A DNA stretch of 64,000 nucleotides from Pseudomonas corrugata (GTDB taxonomy: Bacteria; Pseudomonadota; Gammaproteobacteria; Pseudomonadales; Pseudomonadaceae). The stretch is taken from NCBI RefSeq assembly GCF_001269905.1, contig NZ_LHVK01000006.1, positions 273,228 to 337,227 on the forward strand, read 5' to 3'. The notes under the pieces were generated by a model that was given only the letters and a program-made list of their open reading frames with translations, made no database searches and was not told the DNA's origin. Within the stretch, counting starts at the first letter, position 1. Each line of letters opens with the position of its first letter. This document shows, in pieces, positions 35,209-42,417 of this stretch. A program made the position numbers and the translations under genes.

Positions 35209-36240
35209 CTAGACCGACATACAATCTTTGGTGCCGATTTTGTTTGCGACTTTCACGATGCGGTGAGGCTGTCTGAGCAAATCTCCCGCTGAAACGGCGT
35301 CTTCCTCCGCAGCATGAACGCTAAACGGTTCGGTCTCGTTTTCTAGGAAGACCCCCCAACACACCTGCCATCCCGGTGCATCCAAGCTCGACGCAAATGG
35401 TTGGATGTCGTATGCCCTACCAAGATCCACCGCATACCCCCTGCCGGGAAGATCGCCCTCGGCCCGAATCGAACGGCTAACGATACCAACAACATCTCCT
35501 GCCCGATTGAACACCGGACCTCCGCTCATGCCCGGAGGCCAGTCAGTCTCCACCTCAATAACCGGACTAGGGTTGGCCGTGCCAACCCCGTTCAGGTGCA
35601 CATCGACAATGCGTCCATATGCGCCATACATCCCTTCCGACAAAAGCATTTTTTGAGACTCGGCCGAGAGCTCAGAAAGGTCCAATTCTGGGTACCCGAT
35701 GGCAAGCAAGATATCCCCGACTTGAGGCCGCCATCCGTGAATACAGACGCTCACCGTCTGGGGAGGACGCACTAGTGGTCCAAGTGGAGAGGCCTGCATA
35801 ACTGCAAGGTCCATGGCAACTTTACGCTCCTGCCTCCCTCGCAAAGCCCCCATCGGGTCATCAGAATCCATCATGGCTATTTGATACCCGGTTATAGGTA
35901 CGAAACAGTCACTGGGAATGGTGACTGAGCCAAACACGATCGCATGCATGCTCAGAAACAGGACCGGCCGGCTCGTGCCGCTTTCTCCAGAGAAGTCGAT
36001 GACGTGATGGGCTGTAAGGAAAGTGCCAAACTGATTAATATTAAATGCAGTGCCAAACCCGAAAAGCTGTCCCTTTTTATCTTGCCGGAATACGGGTACT
36101 ACGGCATTCCTCAGCCCAAAGGGATCCTCAATTCTGAACGGATGAAAAGGTCTTTCGGGGTCGGGGTCAAGGGAGTAGGCCCTTTGTGACGGGTCGATCA
36201 TTTCGCAGGTGGCAATCTCAAACGGTACGAAATGTTCCAT
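35209..36240 (-). CDS. Trypsin-like serine protease
   Basis: A 343-residue S1-family protease without a signal peptide, so it acts in the cytoplasm. The triad is visible as FLTAHHVID (His), KVAMDLAVMQA (Asp) and WPPGMSGGPVFN (Ser in GMSGGP). The C-terminal 80 residues (PGWQVCWGVFLENETEPF) are not assigned. The ATG at 36240 has AGGAG upstream and is preferred to the Met 10 codons earlier. It stands alone, beside an ApeA-like gene and a Septu-like pair. Cytoplasmic trypsin-like proteases occur as effectors in several defence systems; whether this one works with the neighbours or by itself is not known. Confidence 0.82.
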   Translation of the reverse strand: MEHFVPFEIATCEMIDPSQRAYSLDPDPERPFHPFRIEDPFGLRNAVVPVFRQDKKGQLFGFGTAFNINQFGTFLTAHHVIDFSGESGTSRPVLFLSMHAIVFGSVTIPSDCFVPITGYQIAMMDSDDPMGALRGRQERKVAMDLAVMQASPLGPLVRPPQTVSVCIHGWRPQVGDILLAIGYPELDLSELSAESQKMLLSEGMYGAYGRIVDVHLNGVGTANPSPVIEVETDWPPGMSGGPVFNRAGDVVGIVSRSIRAEGDLPGRGYAVDLGRAYDIQPFASSLDAPGWQVCWGVFLENETEPFSVHAAEEDAVSAGDLLRQPHRIVKVANKIGTKDCMSV

Positions 36241-36639
36241 TGCCGCTCCTAAATACGATTCTGCCAGCACCTCTGCTGCTCTACGCAGGGTCCTCGGTCA
36301 ATTTGAATCAAGCGTAAACGGCAGCGCAGATGTGAAGCAAGTATCTAGTTGTGGCTGCGGTGGCCATTTTTATTCCTGCAAGACACCTTGGACGAACACA
36401 TCCGTTTAGCACTCCTAAACTCTAGCCCTATGCTTATCGGGATAAATACCCTCACGCACCATACGCATCGCACCAAAGGCAGCTATTGGCCGGTAGCGGC
36501 CTGTCGCACCAGCGGGCTAATCGCTGATAGCTTGCTGACGCCTAGCAAAGTCCTCATACGTAATTGCCAATCGTTGCTGATGGGCAGGCAAGAGTTCGAC
36601 GAGAGTTTCTTTCCTATTTTATGTGTCTACTTCAGACAG

Positions 36640-36763
36640 CGTTACACCAGTTAGCTTAGTAACACTCCTAAAAACTCATGCTCATACACAGTGTTACGCC
36701 GATAATATCCAATAAATACAGTTAGTTATCGACAACCGTTACACCAGTAACGTTCGTAACACT
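36640..36763. repeat. Right CGTTACAC repeat pair, candidate crr
   Basis: Two 27-bp units, CGTTACACCAGT-N7-GTAACACT, lie at 36640-36666 and 36737-36763, 97 bp apart, with identical outer words and different centres. GTGTTACG also occurs at 36691 between them. CGTTACAC is the reverse of the GTGTAACG iteron at 23.1 kb, so one protein could bind both clusters, as the P4 alpha protein binds ori and crr. Confidence 0.6.
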
Positions 36764-36922
36764 GCTTTCAGAAGGATGCGTATTCCCCCGCTCCCCGGAA
36801 GCATCAATGCCACCAGCGAACGTCAGGGGCCGTACCAAATTTTGCCGGGGACCCTGGGCATTTCGAATGGGTACGGGGCAAAGAACCCGCAGCATCTTGT
36901 TAGCGACTGAGTTTTCTACGTC

Positions 36923-36964
36923 GGTTGACAGGTTGACGTGGTTGACACCATCCCCAAGGTTGAC
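36923..36964. repeat. Four direct GGTTGAC repeats
   Basis: GGTTGAC occurs at 36923, 36931, 36940 and 36958, with a GGTTCAACC copy just after. Spacing of 8, 9 and 18 nt suggests binding of a multimeric protein along the DNA face. The binding protein is unknown. Confidence 0.55.
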
Positions 36965-37049
36965 CGGGTTCAACCGTTCGCTATCAACAACACAATGGCT
37001 CACCTTTACCGTTGCGGTAACGATCCCCTTTTTTCGTCAGGATCCTTTC

Positions 37050-37067
37050 AATTTCAACGTTGAAATT
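37050..37067. promoter_or_regulatory. Perfect 18-bp palindrome, candidate operator
   Basis: AATTTCAACGTTGAAATT is a perfect palindrome, about 180 nt upstream of the small gene at 37245. Its symmetry suggests a dimeric repressor site. Confidence 0.5.
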
Positions 37068-37244
37068 TCAGTAAGCTGCAATCTCTGTCGCTACCAAGAT
37101 CCCGCGGGTTTCCGACCCCGTGTGCAGCGAAATCTCCCAGGGTCCCCGGCGCAATTTGCCCACCTGGTAAACAGGGCTACTGATATGCAATGCCACTGGC
37201 TCGATGTAGATTGGCTCCATGGTCAACACGGGAGGGAGAACAGC

Positions 37245-37466
37245 ATGGAAGACCCATCTCTGCTTGCGTCTGTGCTCAAGCGAATGAATGAAAATCAGCT
37301 TGCCCTTGGAGCAGCTATCGAGGAGCTCTCAAACTGGGTTGAGCAACGAGGATCTACAGAGGTCGCGCAGAACATCAGGGGGGCACTGGAAACGCTGGAT
37401 AGAAACTCAGGTTTTCTCACCCTGGCCCTCGCCTCCCTGGCGGCAGAAGGACGGGCCAAGGAATAA
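37245..37466 (+). CDS. Small conserved pseudomonad island protein
   Basis: A 73-residue acidic helical protein (LLASVLKRMNENQLALGAAIEELSNWVEQRGSTEVAQN). The Shine-Dalgarno GGGAGGGAG precedes the ATG. Similar small proteins with the ENQLALGAA and WVEQRGS words are familiar in pseudomonad genomes and islands; their function is unknown. It is the last gene of the element, 180 nt before attR. Confidence 0.7.
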   Translation: MEDPSLLASVLKRMNENQLALGAAIEELSNWVEQRGSTEVAQNIRGALETLDRNSGFLTLALASLAAEGRAKE

Positions 37467-37566
37467 CTATCTTGGCATCGGCCCTGCTTGATCGAGGTAC
37501 GCCATGTCGGGTAGCGCTTTGACAGGCGGAGGGGACATGGGAAAACAGTAGCCAGAAAAAGGCAGC

Positions 37567-37587
37567 GTGTATGCCTACATGTATGCC
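37567..37587. repeat. Right arm-type sites (TGTATGCC)
   Basis: GTGTATGCC at 37567 and ATGTATGCC at 37579, spaced 12 nt apart like the left pair at 21760. They lie about 60 nt inside attR, where integrase arm sites are expected. Confidence 0.6.
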
Positions 37588-37649
37588 TAACCGAACTTAA
37601 CGACATTAAACCCTTTATATACAGCTACTTGAGCATCCAGTTCAAATGA

Positions 37650-37668
37650 CTGTGTAGCCACCAAGTAC
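37650..37668. repeat. attR, 19-bp direct repeat
   Basis: CTGTGTAGCCACCAAGTAC, identical to attL at 21632-21650. The weaker GTTCAA match just upstream also recalls the tRNA T-loop. It defines the right boundary of the element. Confidence 0.93.
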
Positions 37669-37670
37669 TA

Positions 37671-37703
37671 AAAACGGCTTATCGAAAGATAAGCCGTTTT
37701 TTT
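37671..37703 (+). terminator. Native tRNA-Met terminator displaced by the element
   Basis: Perfect 10-bp arms ACGGCTTATC and GATAAGCCGT around a GAAA loop, then seven or more T. It sits right after attR with no gene before it, so it probably served tRNA-Met before insertion. Confidence 0.85.
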
Positions 37704-37816
37704 ATGCGCGAAAAAAACATCATGGCGGATACCGCCACGATTGCCTGGCTCGAAAGGCCTTTCTGTCAGCCCCCGAAGCACATTTCTCCGAATGGATGAG
37801 TAGCGCTCAACTCGCC

Positions 37817-38419
37817 TCAGTTCTCATGTTGCAGCTTGTCTGCCACGGTTTCCGACGACGTCACAGATTTGAGAATCGCGACCTGGCAGGCCTCGAGAAT
37901 TTCATCAGCCAATGAAGAGCCGTCGGGACAGGCGCGGGACATCACAATGGCGCCGAGTGCCTGGGCCATTGTCGCCAGATGCGTTGCACGAGCCTTCTCA
38001 ACGGCCTCAGGACTCAAGTTACCTTCTCCACGCAACACCGCCAGTTGGGTCTCGATACCTGCCGCAAAGATGGCGCGGACCTCCTCGTCCTTACGAGCCG
38101 CATCCGCGCACAACGCCGCCAGCGTGCAGCCTGTGGCGCGGTTATCGCGGTGCTCGCGTGAGAGATAGGCACGCACAAACTCTTGTACCGAGGCGCCGGC
38201 AGTGAGCTCCGCAGATTGCGTAATACCGCAAGCCGACGATTCAGCCATCAGATCGGACTTGGAGCGGAAGTGCTTGTAAAAGCCTCCTTGGGTAAATCCG
38301 GCAGCGGCCATCAGATCCGCGATGCCAACGCCATCATAGCCGCGCTCCCGAAAGAGCGCGGAGGCGGTTTCAACAATATGCGCGCGATTAGCCTGCGCCT
38401 GTTTCTTCGTGACTTTCAT
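37817..38419 (-). CDS. TetR/AcrR family regulator
   Basis: A 200-residue repressor. The N-terminal helix-turn-helix (HIVETASALFRERGYDGVGIADLMAAAGFTQGGFYKHFRSKSDLMAES) is a clear TetR domain; the C-terminal ligand domain (SREHRDNRATGCTLAALCADAA) resembles regulators of stress-responsive reductases. It is divergent from the alkene reductase gene, with a 20-bp palindrome between them. It probably represses the reductase-SDR-dehydrogenase genes and is relieved by electrophiles, by analogy with NemR; that is inference. Confidence 0.9.
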   Translation of the reverse strand: MKVTKKQAQANRAHIVETASALFRERGYDGVGIADLMAAAGFTQGGFYKHFRSKSDLMAESSACGITQSAELTAGASVQEFVRAYLSREHRDNRATGCTLAALCADAARKDEEVRAIFAAGIETQLAVLRGEGNLSPEAVEKARATHLATMAQALGAIVMSRACPDGSSLADEILEACQVAILKSVTSSETVADKLQHEN

Positions 38420-38458
38420 TGTCCATCCAAGCGTTGTCCAACTAGCCGCCAGTATACA

Positions 38459-38478
38459 TTGATGTCATTCAACATCAA
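38459..38478. promoter_or_regulatory. 20-bp inverted repeat, candidate TetR operator
   Basis: TTGATGTCATTCAACATCAA has perfect 7-base arms (TTGATGT/ACATCAA) around six bases, midway between the TetR gene and the reductase gene. TTGACA at 38482 may be part of a promoter. Confidence 0.65.
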
Positions 38479-38543
38479 AACATTGACATTTTAGAGTTCG
38501 ATCGCAATCATTGAGGCCAATCCCACACCAGAAGCCGGAAATC

Positions 38544-39626
38544 ATGTCTGAGAAATCGCTTTTCGAACCCTATCTACTGGGTGACTTGACGCTCTCCAAT
38601 CGCATCGTGATGGCGCCGCTGACCCGTAACCGCGCAGCCGCAGGCCTAGTCCCGAGCGATTTGAGCGCGACCTATTACGCTCAACGCGCCTCGGCCGGCC
38701 TGATCATCACTGAAGCCACCCAGATATCAGCGCAGGCACAGGGATACCAAGACACCCCGGGGCTGTACACGCATGAGCAGATCACCGGCTGGCGGACGGT
38801 GACCGACGCGGTGCATGCTGCAGGTGGACGTATCTTTGTGCAGCTTTGGCATGTTGGCCGTGTTTCGCATGTCGATCTGCAACCGGATGGCGCAGCACCC
38901 GTGGCGCCGTCTGCAATCCGGGCGCAGACGAAAACATTCGTCAACAACGGTTTCACCGACGTATCGGAGCCTCGCGCCCTGCAATCGAGCGAGCTGCCAG
39001 GCATCGTCAACGACTTTCGCCAAGCGGCGGCGAACGCCATTGCCGCGGGCTTCGACGGCGTCGAGATCCACGGAGCCAACGGCTATCTGCTTGACCAGTT
39101 CATCAAAGACAATGCCAACCAGCGCACGGATGCCTACGGCGGCTCGATAGAGAACCGCGCGCGTCTGCTGCTCGAGGTCGTCGCGGCAGTGGTCGACGAA
39201 ATCGGTGCCGAGCGCACCGGCGTGCGGATTTCGCCGGTCTCCCCGGCCAATGGCGTCTCCAGCAGCGCCCCGCAACCTCAGTACGAATACATCGTCGAGC
39301 AGCTCAATGCGCTGGGGATCGTCTTGCTGCACGTAGTGGAAGGCGCCACTGGCGGCCCACGCGATGTAGCACCGTTCAACTACGACGCATTGCGTCAGCG
39401 ATTCAAGCAGACCTACTTGGCCAATAACGGCTACGACCTGCAATTGGCTACCGCTGCACTCAATGAGGACAAGGCAGATCTGATTGCCTTCGGCCGTCCG
39501 TTCATCAGTAACCCAGACCTGGTTGAACGCTTGAAAACCGCTGCACCGCTGACACCTCTCGACGGTACCACGCTCTACGGTGGCGGTGCCGAAGGCTACA
39601 CCGACTACCCGACAATCGCTGGTTGA
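38544..39626 (+). CDS. Alkene reductase, Old Yellow Enzyme family
   Basis: A 360-residue FMN-dependent reductase. Family marks are MAPLTRNRA, the QLWHVGRVSH strand, GFDGVEIHGANGYLLDQF with the substrate-binding His/Asn pair, and the N-terminal LFEPYLLGDLTLSNR. It reduces activated C=C bonds and nitro compounds with NADPH (NemA-like). The ATG at 38544 is preferred to the upstream Met. It heads a rightward series with an SDR and an MDR gene and is divergent from the TetR repressor. Confidence 0.92.
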   Translation: MSEKSLFEPYLLGDLTLSNRIVMAPLTRNRAAAGLVPSDLSATYYAQRASAGLIITEATQISAQAQGYQDTPGLYTHEQITGWRTVTDAVHAAGGRIFVQLWHVGRVSHVDLQPDGAAPVAPSAIRAQTKTFVNNGFTDVSEPRALQSSELPGIVNDFRQAAANAIAAGFDGVEIHGANGYLLDQFIKDNANQRTDAYGGSIENRARLLLEVVAAVVDEIGAERTGVRISPVSPANGVSSSAPQPQYEYIVEQLNALGIVLLHVVEGATGGPRDVAPFNYDALRQRFKQTYLANNGYDLQLATAALNEDKADLIAFGRPFISNPDLVERLKTAAPLTPLDGTTLYGGGAEGYTDYPTIAG

Positions 39627-39674
39627 AGCCTCCCAATTCATCTTCTTGCACAACACGCCCTCAGGAATTCCGAC

Positions 39675-40463
39675 ATGACAACGCTTGCGACTGTTCTGAT
39701 CACAGGTGCCTCTACCGGCATCGGCGCCACCTATGCCAAACGCCTTGCCGAACGCGGCCATGACCTTGTCCTTGTCGCCCGGGACAAGGAACGCCTGGAT
39801 GCGCTGGCCGCCCGCCTCCAAGCAGAACACGGCATCGCAGTTGATGTTGTGCAAGCTGACTTGACCGACCCTGCCGATCTCAGTGCAGTCGAAACCCGCC
39901 TGCGTGATGACTCGCGCATCGGCGTACTGATCAACAACGCAGGACTGGCTCAATCCGGTGCCTTCGTTCAACAGAACGCCGGGGCGATCGACCGCCTTGT
40001 CTCACTCAACGTCGTTGCCCTGACGCGTCTCGCCGCTGCGGTAGCTCCACGCTTTGCACAGTCCGGTGCGGGTTCTATCGTCAACCTGGGATCGGTGGTG
40101 GGTCTTGCGCCGGAATTCGGCATGTCGGTGTATGGCGCTACGAAGGCGTTCGTACTGTTCCTGTCCCAAGGGCTGCACCTGGAGCTGTCGCCCATGGGAG
40201 TCTATGTCCAGGCAGTATTACCAGCAGCAACCCGCACCGAAATTTGGGAGCGCGCAGGGATCGACGTCAATTCACTGAGCGAAGTGATGGATGTCGAAGA
40301 GTTGGTCGATGCAGCGCTGGTCGGTTTTGATCGCCGCGAGCTGGTCACCATCCCGCCGTTACACACCGAGGCTCGCTGGACGGCTCTGGATCAAGCGCGA
40401 CAGGGGTTGCTGTCAGAGATTCGCCAGGCCCACGCCGCTGAGCGCTATCAACCGAAAGCCTGA
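39675..40463 (+). CDS. Short-chain dehydrogenase/reductase
   Basis: A 262-residue Rossmann protein. TGASTGIG (cofactor loop), NNAG, and the YGATK catalytic pair (YxxxK) with the preceding Ser in LGSVVG are all present. No substrate can be assigned. It lies 48 nt after the alkene reductase gene and probably shares its promoter, which points to a role in clearing reactive carbonyls. Confidence 0.9.
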   Translation: MTTLATVLITGASTGIGATYAKRLAERGHDLVLVARDKERLDALAARLQAEHGIAVDVVQADLTDPADLSAVETRLRDDSRIGVLINNAGLAQSGAFVQQNAGAIDRLVSLNVVALTRLAAAVAPRFAQSGAGSIVNLGSVVGLAPEFGMSVYGATKAFVLFLSQGLHLELSPMGVYVQAVLPAATRTEIWERAGIDVNSLSEVMDVEELVDAALVGFDRRELVTIPPLHTEARWTALDQARQGLLSEIRQAHAAERYQPKA

Positions 40464-40570
40464 ATGTCATGGCCCTCGTTCAGCCGACGCAATGAACGCA
40501 AAGCTTCCCTGCGGCCATGCCGTGGGGGAGCGAAATGGCAGCGGCCTATCCACATCGGAATCAGCGCAAT

Positions 40571-41572
40571 ATGAAAGCACTCACCTTCAAACGCTATGGC
40601 AAGTCGCCGCAAATCGGGTTTGAGCAAGTTGCCCGCCCGACGATCGCGTCCGATGAGCTGCTGGTCGAAGTCTACGCAGCCGGGGTGAACCCGATCGACA
40701 ACATGATCCCAACCGGGATTTTCAAGCCTGTCCTGAAGTTCGAATTGCCGGCCGTCATGGGCAGCGATCTCGCGGGCGTGGTCATTGAAGTCGGCAGCGC
40801 GGTCACTCGCTTCAAGGCGGGGGATGCGATATTTGCCAGTCTCTTTGACCTTGGCACCGGTTCAATCGCCGAGTTTGCAGTCGTACCCGCGGCGGTTGCC
40901 GCATTGAAGCCCGAGAACCTGGATTTCGTGCAAGCCGCATCCCTGCCAATGGTGGGGCTGACCTCCTGGCAAGCGTTGAAAGAGCGCGCCTACCTCAAGG
41001 CCGGCCAGAAACTCTTCGTCCCGGCAGGGTCAGGAGGTATTGGTACCTTCGCGATCCAACTGGCAAAACATCTGGGGGCCAAGGTAGCTACCACGACCAG
41101 CACCGCAAACATCGAGCTGGTACGTAGCCTGGGCGCAGACGAAGTGGTCGATTACAAGAAACAGGCATTTGAGCAGGTGCTCAGTGGGTGCGATGTGGTC
41201 CTCGGCACCACCCGAGGGGACGCACTTGAAAAGTCTGTTGGCATTCTCAAGCCGGGCGGCAAAATTGTTTCACTGGTCGGTCCCCTGGACAAAGCCTTTG
41301 CCAAAGCCCGGCGGCTGAACGTTCTCCTCTCGTTCGTCTTCGGCCTGATGAGCCGCAAGATCATCGCTCTGGCGAAAAAAAACCACGTGACCTATTCGTT
41401 CCTGTTCGTTCGCCCGGACGGCACTCAACTCAATGAAATTGGCAGGCTGGTCAAATCCGAGCGCATCAAGCCTGTGATTGATCGGGTCTTTGCTTTCGAG
41501 CAAGCGAAGGAAGCACTTGATTATCTGGGCCAAGGTCGAGCGAAAGGTAAGGTCGTCGTTAAGATCAAATGA
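40571..41572 (+). CDS. Zinc-independent medium-chain dehydrogenase (quinone oxidoreductase-like)
   Basis: A 333-residue MDR-family oxidoreductase. The N-terminal GroES-like part (MKALTFKRYGKSPQIGFEQVARPTIASDELLVEVYAAGVNPIDNM) lacks zinc ligands. The Rossmann loop is AGSGGIGTFAIQLAKHLGAKV. This is the quinone/enone reductase subgroup using NADPH. The ATG at 40571 is chosen because the longer frame begins in unlikely sequence. It follows the SDR gene by 107 nt and could be co-regulated with it. Confidence 0.88.
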   Translation: MKALTFKRYGKSPQIGFEQVARPTIASDELLVEVYAAGVNPIDNMIPTGIFKPVLKFELPAVMGSDLAGVVIEVGSAVTRFKAGDAIFASLFDLGTGSIAEFAVVPAAVAALKPENLDFVQAASLPMVGLTSWQALKERAYLKAGQKLFVPAGSGGIGTFAIQLAKHLGAKVATTTSTANIELVRSLGADEVVDYKKQAFEQVLSGCDVVLGTTRGDALEKSVGILKPGGKIVSLVGPLDKAFAKARRLNVLLSFVFGLMSRKIIALAKKNHVTYSFLFVRPDGTQLNEIGRLVKSERIKPVIDRVFAFEQAKEALDYLGQGRAKGKVVVKIK

Positions 41573-41689
41573 GTAGATAAGCAGGCCAGAGCAGGTGCAT
41601 TTCAATTGTGGCCATGGCTCACTTCCGAGCCAAGCCGTCGGCGCCCCTGGGGCCCATCCTGGGGGGGCGTCAAGTGCGTTATTGCCCCC

Positions 41690-42301
41690 TCAAGCCTGGG
41701 GGTATCGCTTGAACAATTTGGTCTCTTCCAACCGTGCCGCATGAGCATGCAACTCAGGAAAATCATCTGCCCTGACGACATCGGCAATCATCAGTTGAAT
41801 GAAGGACCAGGCGACTGCGCTGGTAATGGCGGCCTGATCCGGCCTGTCCCGCATAGCCGGCTGCATGCACGCCAGCCGGGTTTCCCATTCCCGGCAGGCC
41901 GCCAGCAACTGCCCGACAACCCGGTCCAGCCAAGGCTGATGACGTTTTTCCTCTGGGCGTAACTGGCGCTCATAGACAATCTGCACGGTCTTTTCGCAAG
42001 CAGCCAGCGCCAATCCCAGCACCTGCAGCGAAGCGACCAGGGGCATGGCCTGTTGTGGCATCAACTTCTTGTCAGCGCAGGCCTGCGCCTCGAAGTAGTC
42101 GATGATCAGCGTCGAATCCATCAACACGTTACCGTCATCCAGCACCAGGCTGGGGGCTTTTACCACCGGATTGATCGCACGGAACGCCTCGAACGAACCG
42201 AATACCGACAGTGCGACATGCTCGAACGAGACCCCCATCAGATCAAGCGAGATGGCCACGCGGCGAACATAGGGGGAATCCAGCATGCCAATCAGCTTCA
42301 T
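41690..42301 (-). CDS. Glutathione S-transferase family protein
   Basis: A 203-residue GST. The thioredoxin-like domain (MKLIGMLDSPYVRRVAISLDLMGVSFEH, NPVVKAPSLVLDDG, LMDSTLIIDYFE) has the Ser of LDSPYVRR at the catalytic position and the cis-Pro of VKAPSL. An all-helical domain follows. The ATG at 42301 has GGAGGAATTACCG upstream. Gene-specific substrates are unknown; detoxification by glutathione conjugation is the family role. It is divergent from the gamma-glutamyltransferase gene. Confidence 0.9.
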   Translation of the reverse strand: MKLIGMLDSPYVRRVAISLDLMGVSFEHVALSVFGSFEAFRAINPVVKAPSLVLDDGNVLMDSTLIIDYFEAQACADKKLMPQQAMPLVASLQVLGLALAACEKTVQIVYERQLRPEEKRHQPWLDRVVGQLLAACREWETRLACMQPAMRDRPDQAAITSAVAWSFIQLMIADVVRADDFPELHAHAARLEETKLFKRYPQA

Positions 42302-42417
42302 CGGTAATTCCTCCATGATGCGGGTCGATCCTGTTTTCGGGCGGTACTGCTCAGAAGCAGGTTCCCCGTCGGTTTGCACCCTGCGTCTCGCATCGCTACA
42401 GTCCGACTCTATATCCC

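Larger units (their letters stand above)
36241..37244. other. Non-coding right-end region rich in repeats
   Basis: About 1 kb without a convincing gene. Long frames here (for example 36807-37466 before its internal ATG) have no start signal and odd composition. It contains paired 27-bp repeats with CGTTACAC, four GGTTGAC words, and an 18-bp palindrome, listed separately. The density of repeats suggests a cis-acting replication or control region. Confidence 0.55.
21632..37668. mobile_element. P4-like integrative element with defence cargo (16 kb) in tRNA-Met
   Basis: The element is bounded by a 19-bp perfect direct repeat of the tRNA-Met 3' end and starts with a P4-type integrase gene. Other P4-like parts are an AlpA regulator, a C4-type antisense RNA leader, a primase-helicase and GTGTAACG repeat clusters near both ends. 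There are no capsid, tail or terminase genes, so it is a satellite or integrative element rather than a complete prophage. Cargo at 30.3-36.2 kb is AT-richer than the flanks and encodes a Septu-like pair, an ApeA-like protein and a protease. The hairpin at 37671-37703 just outside attR is probably the original tRNA terminator displaced by insertion. Confidence 0.92.
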
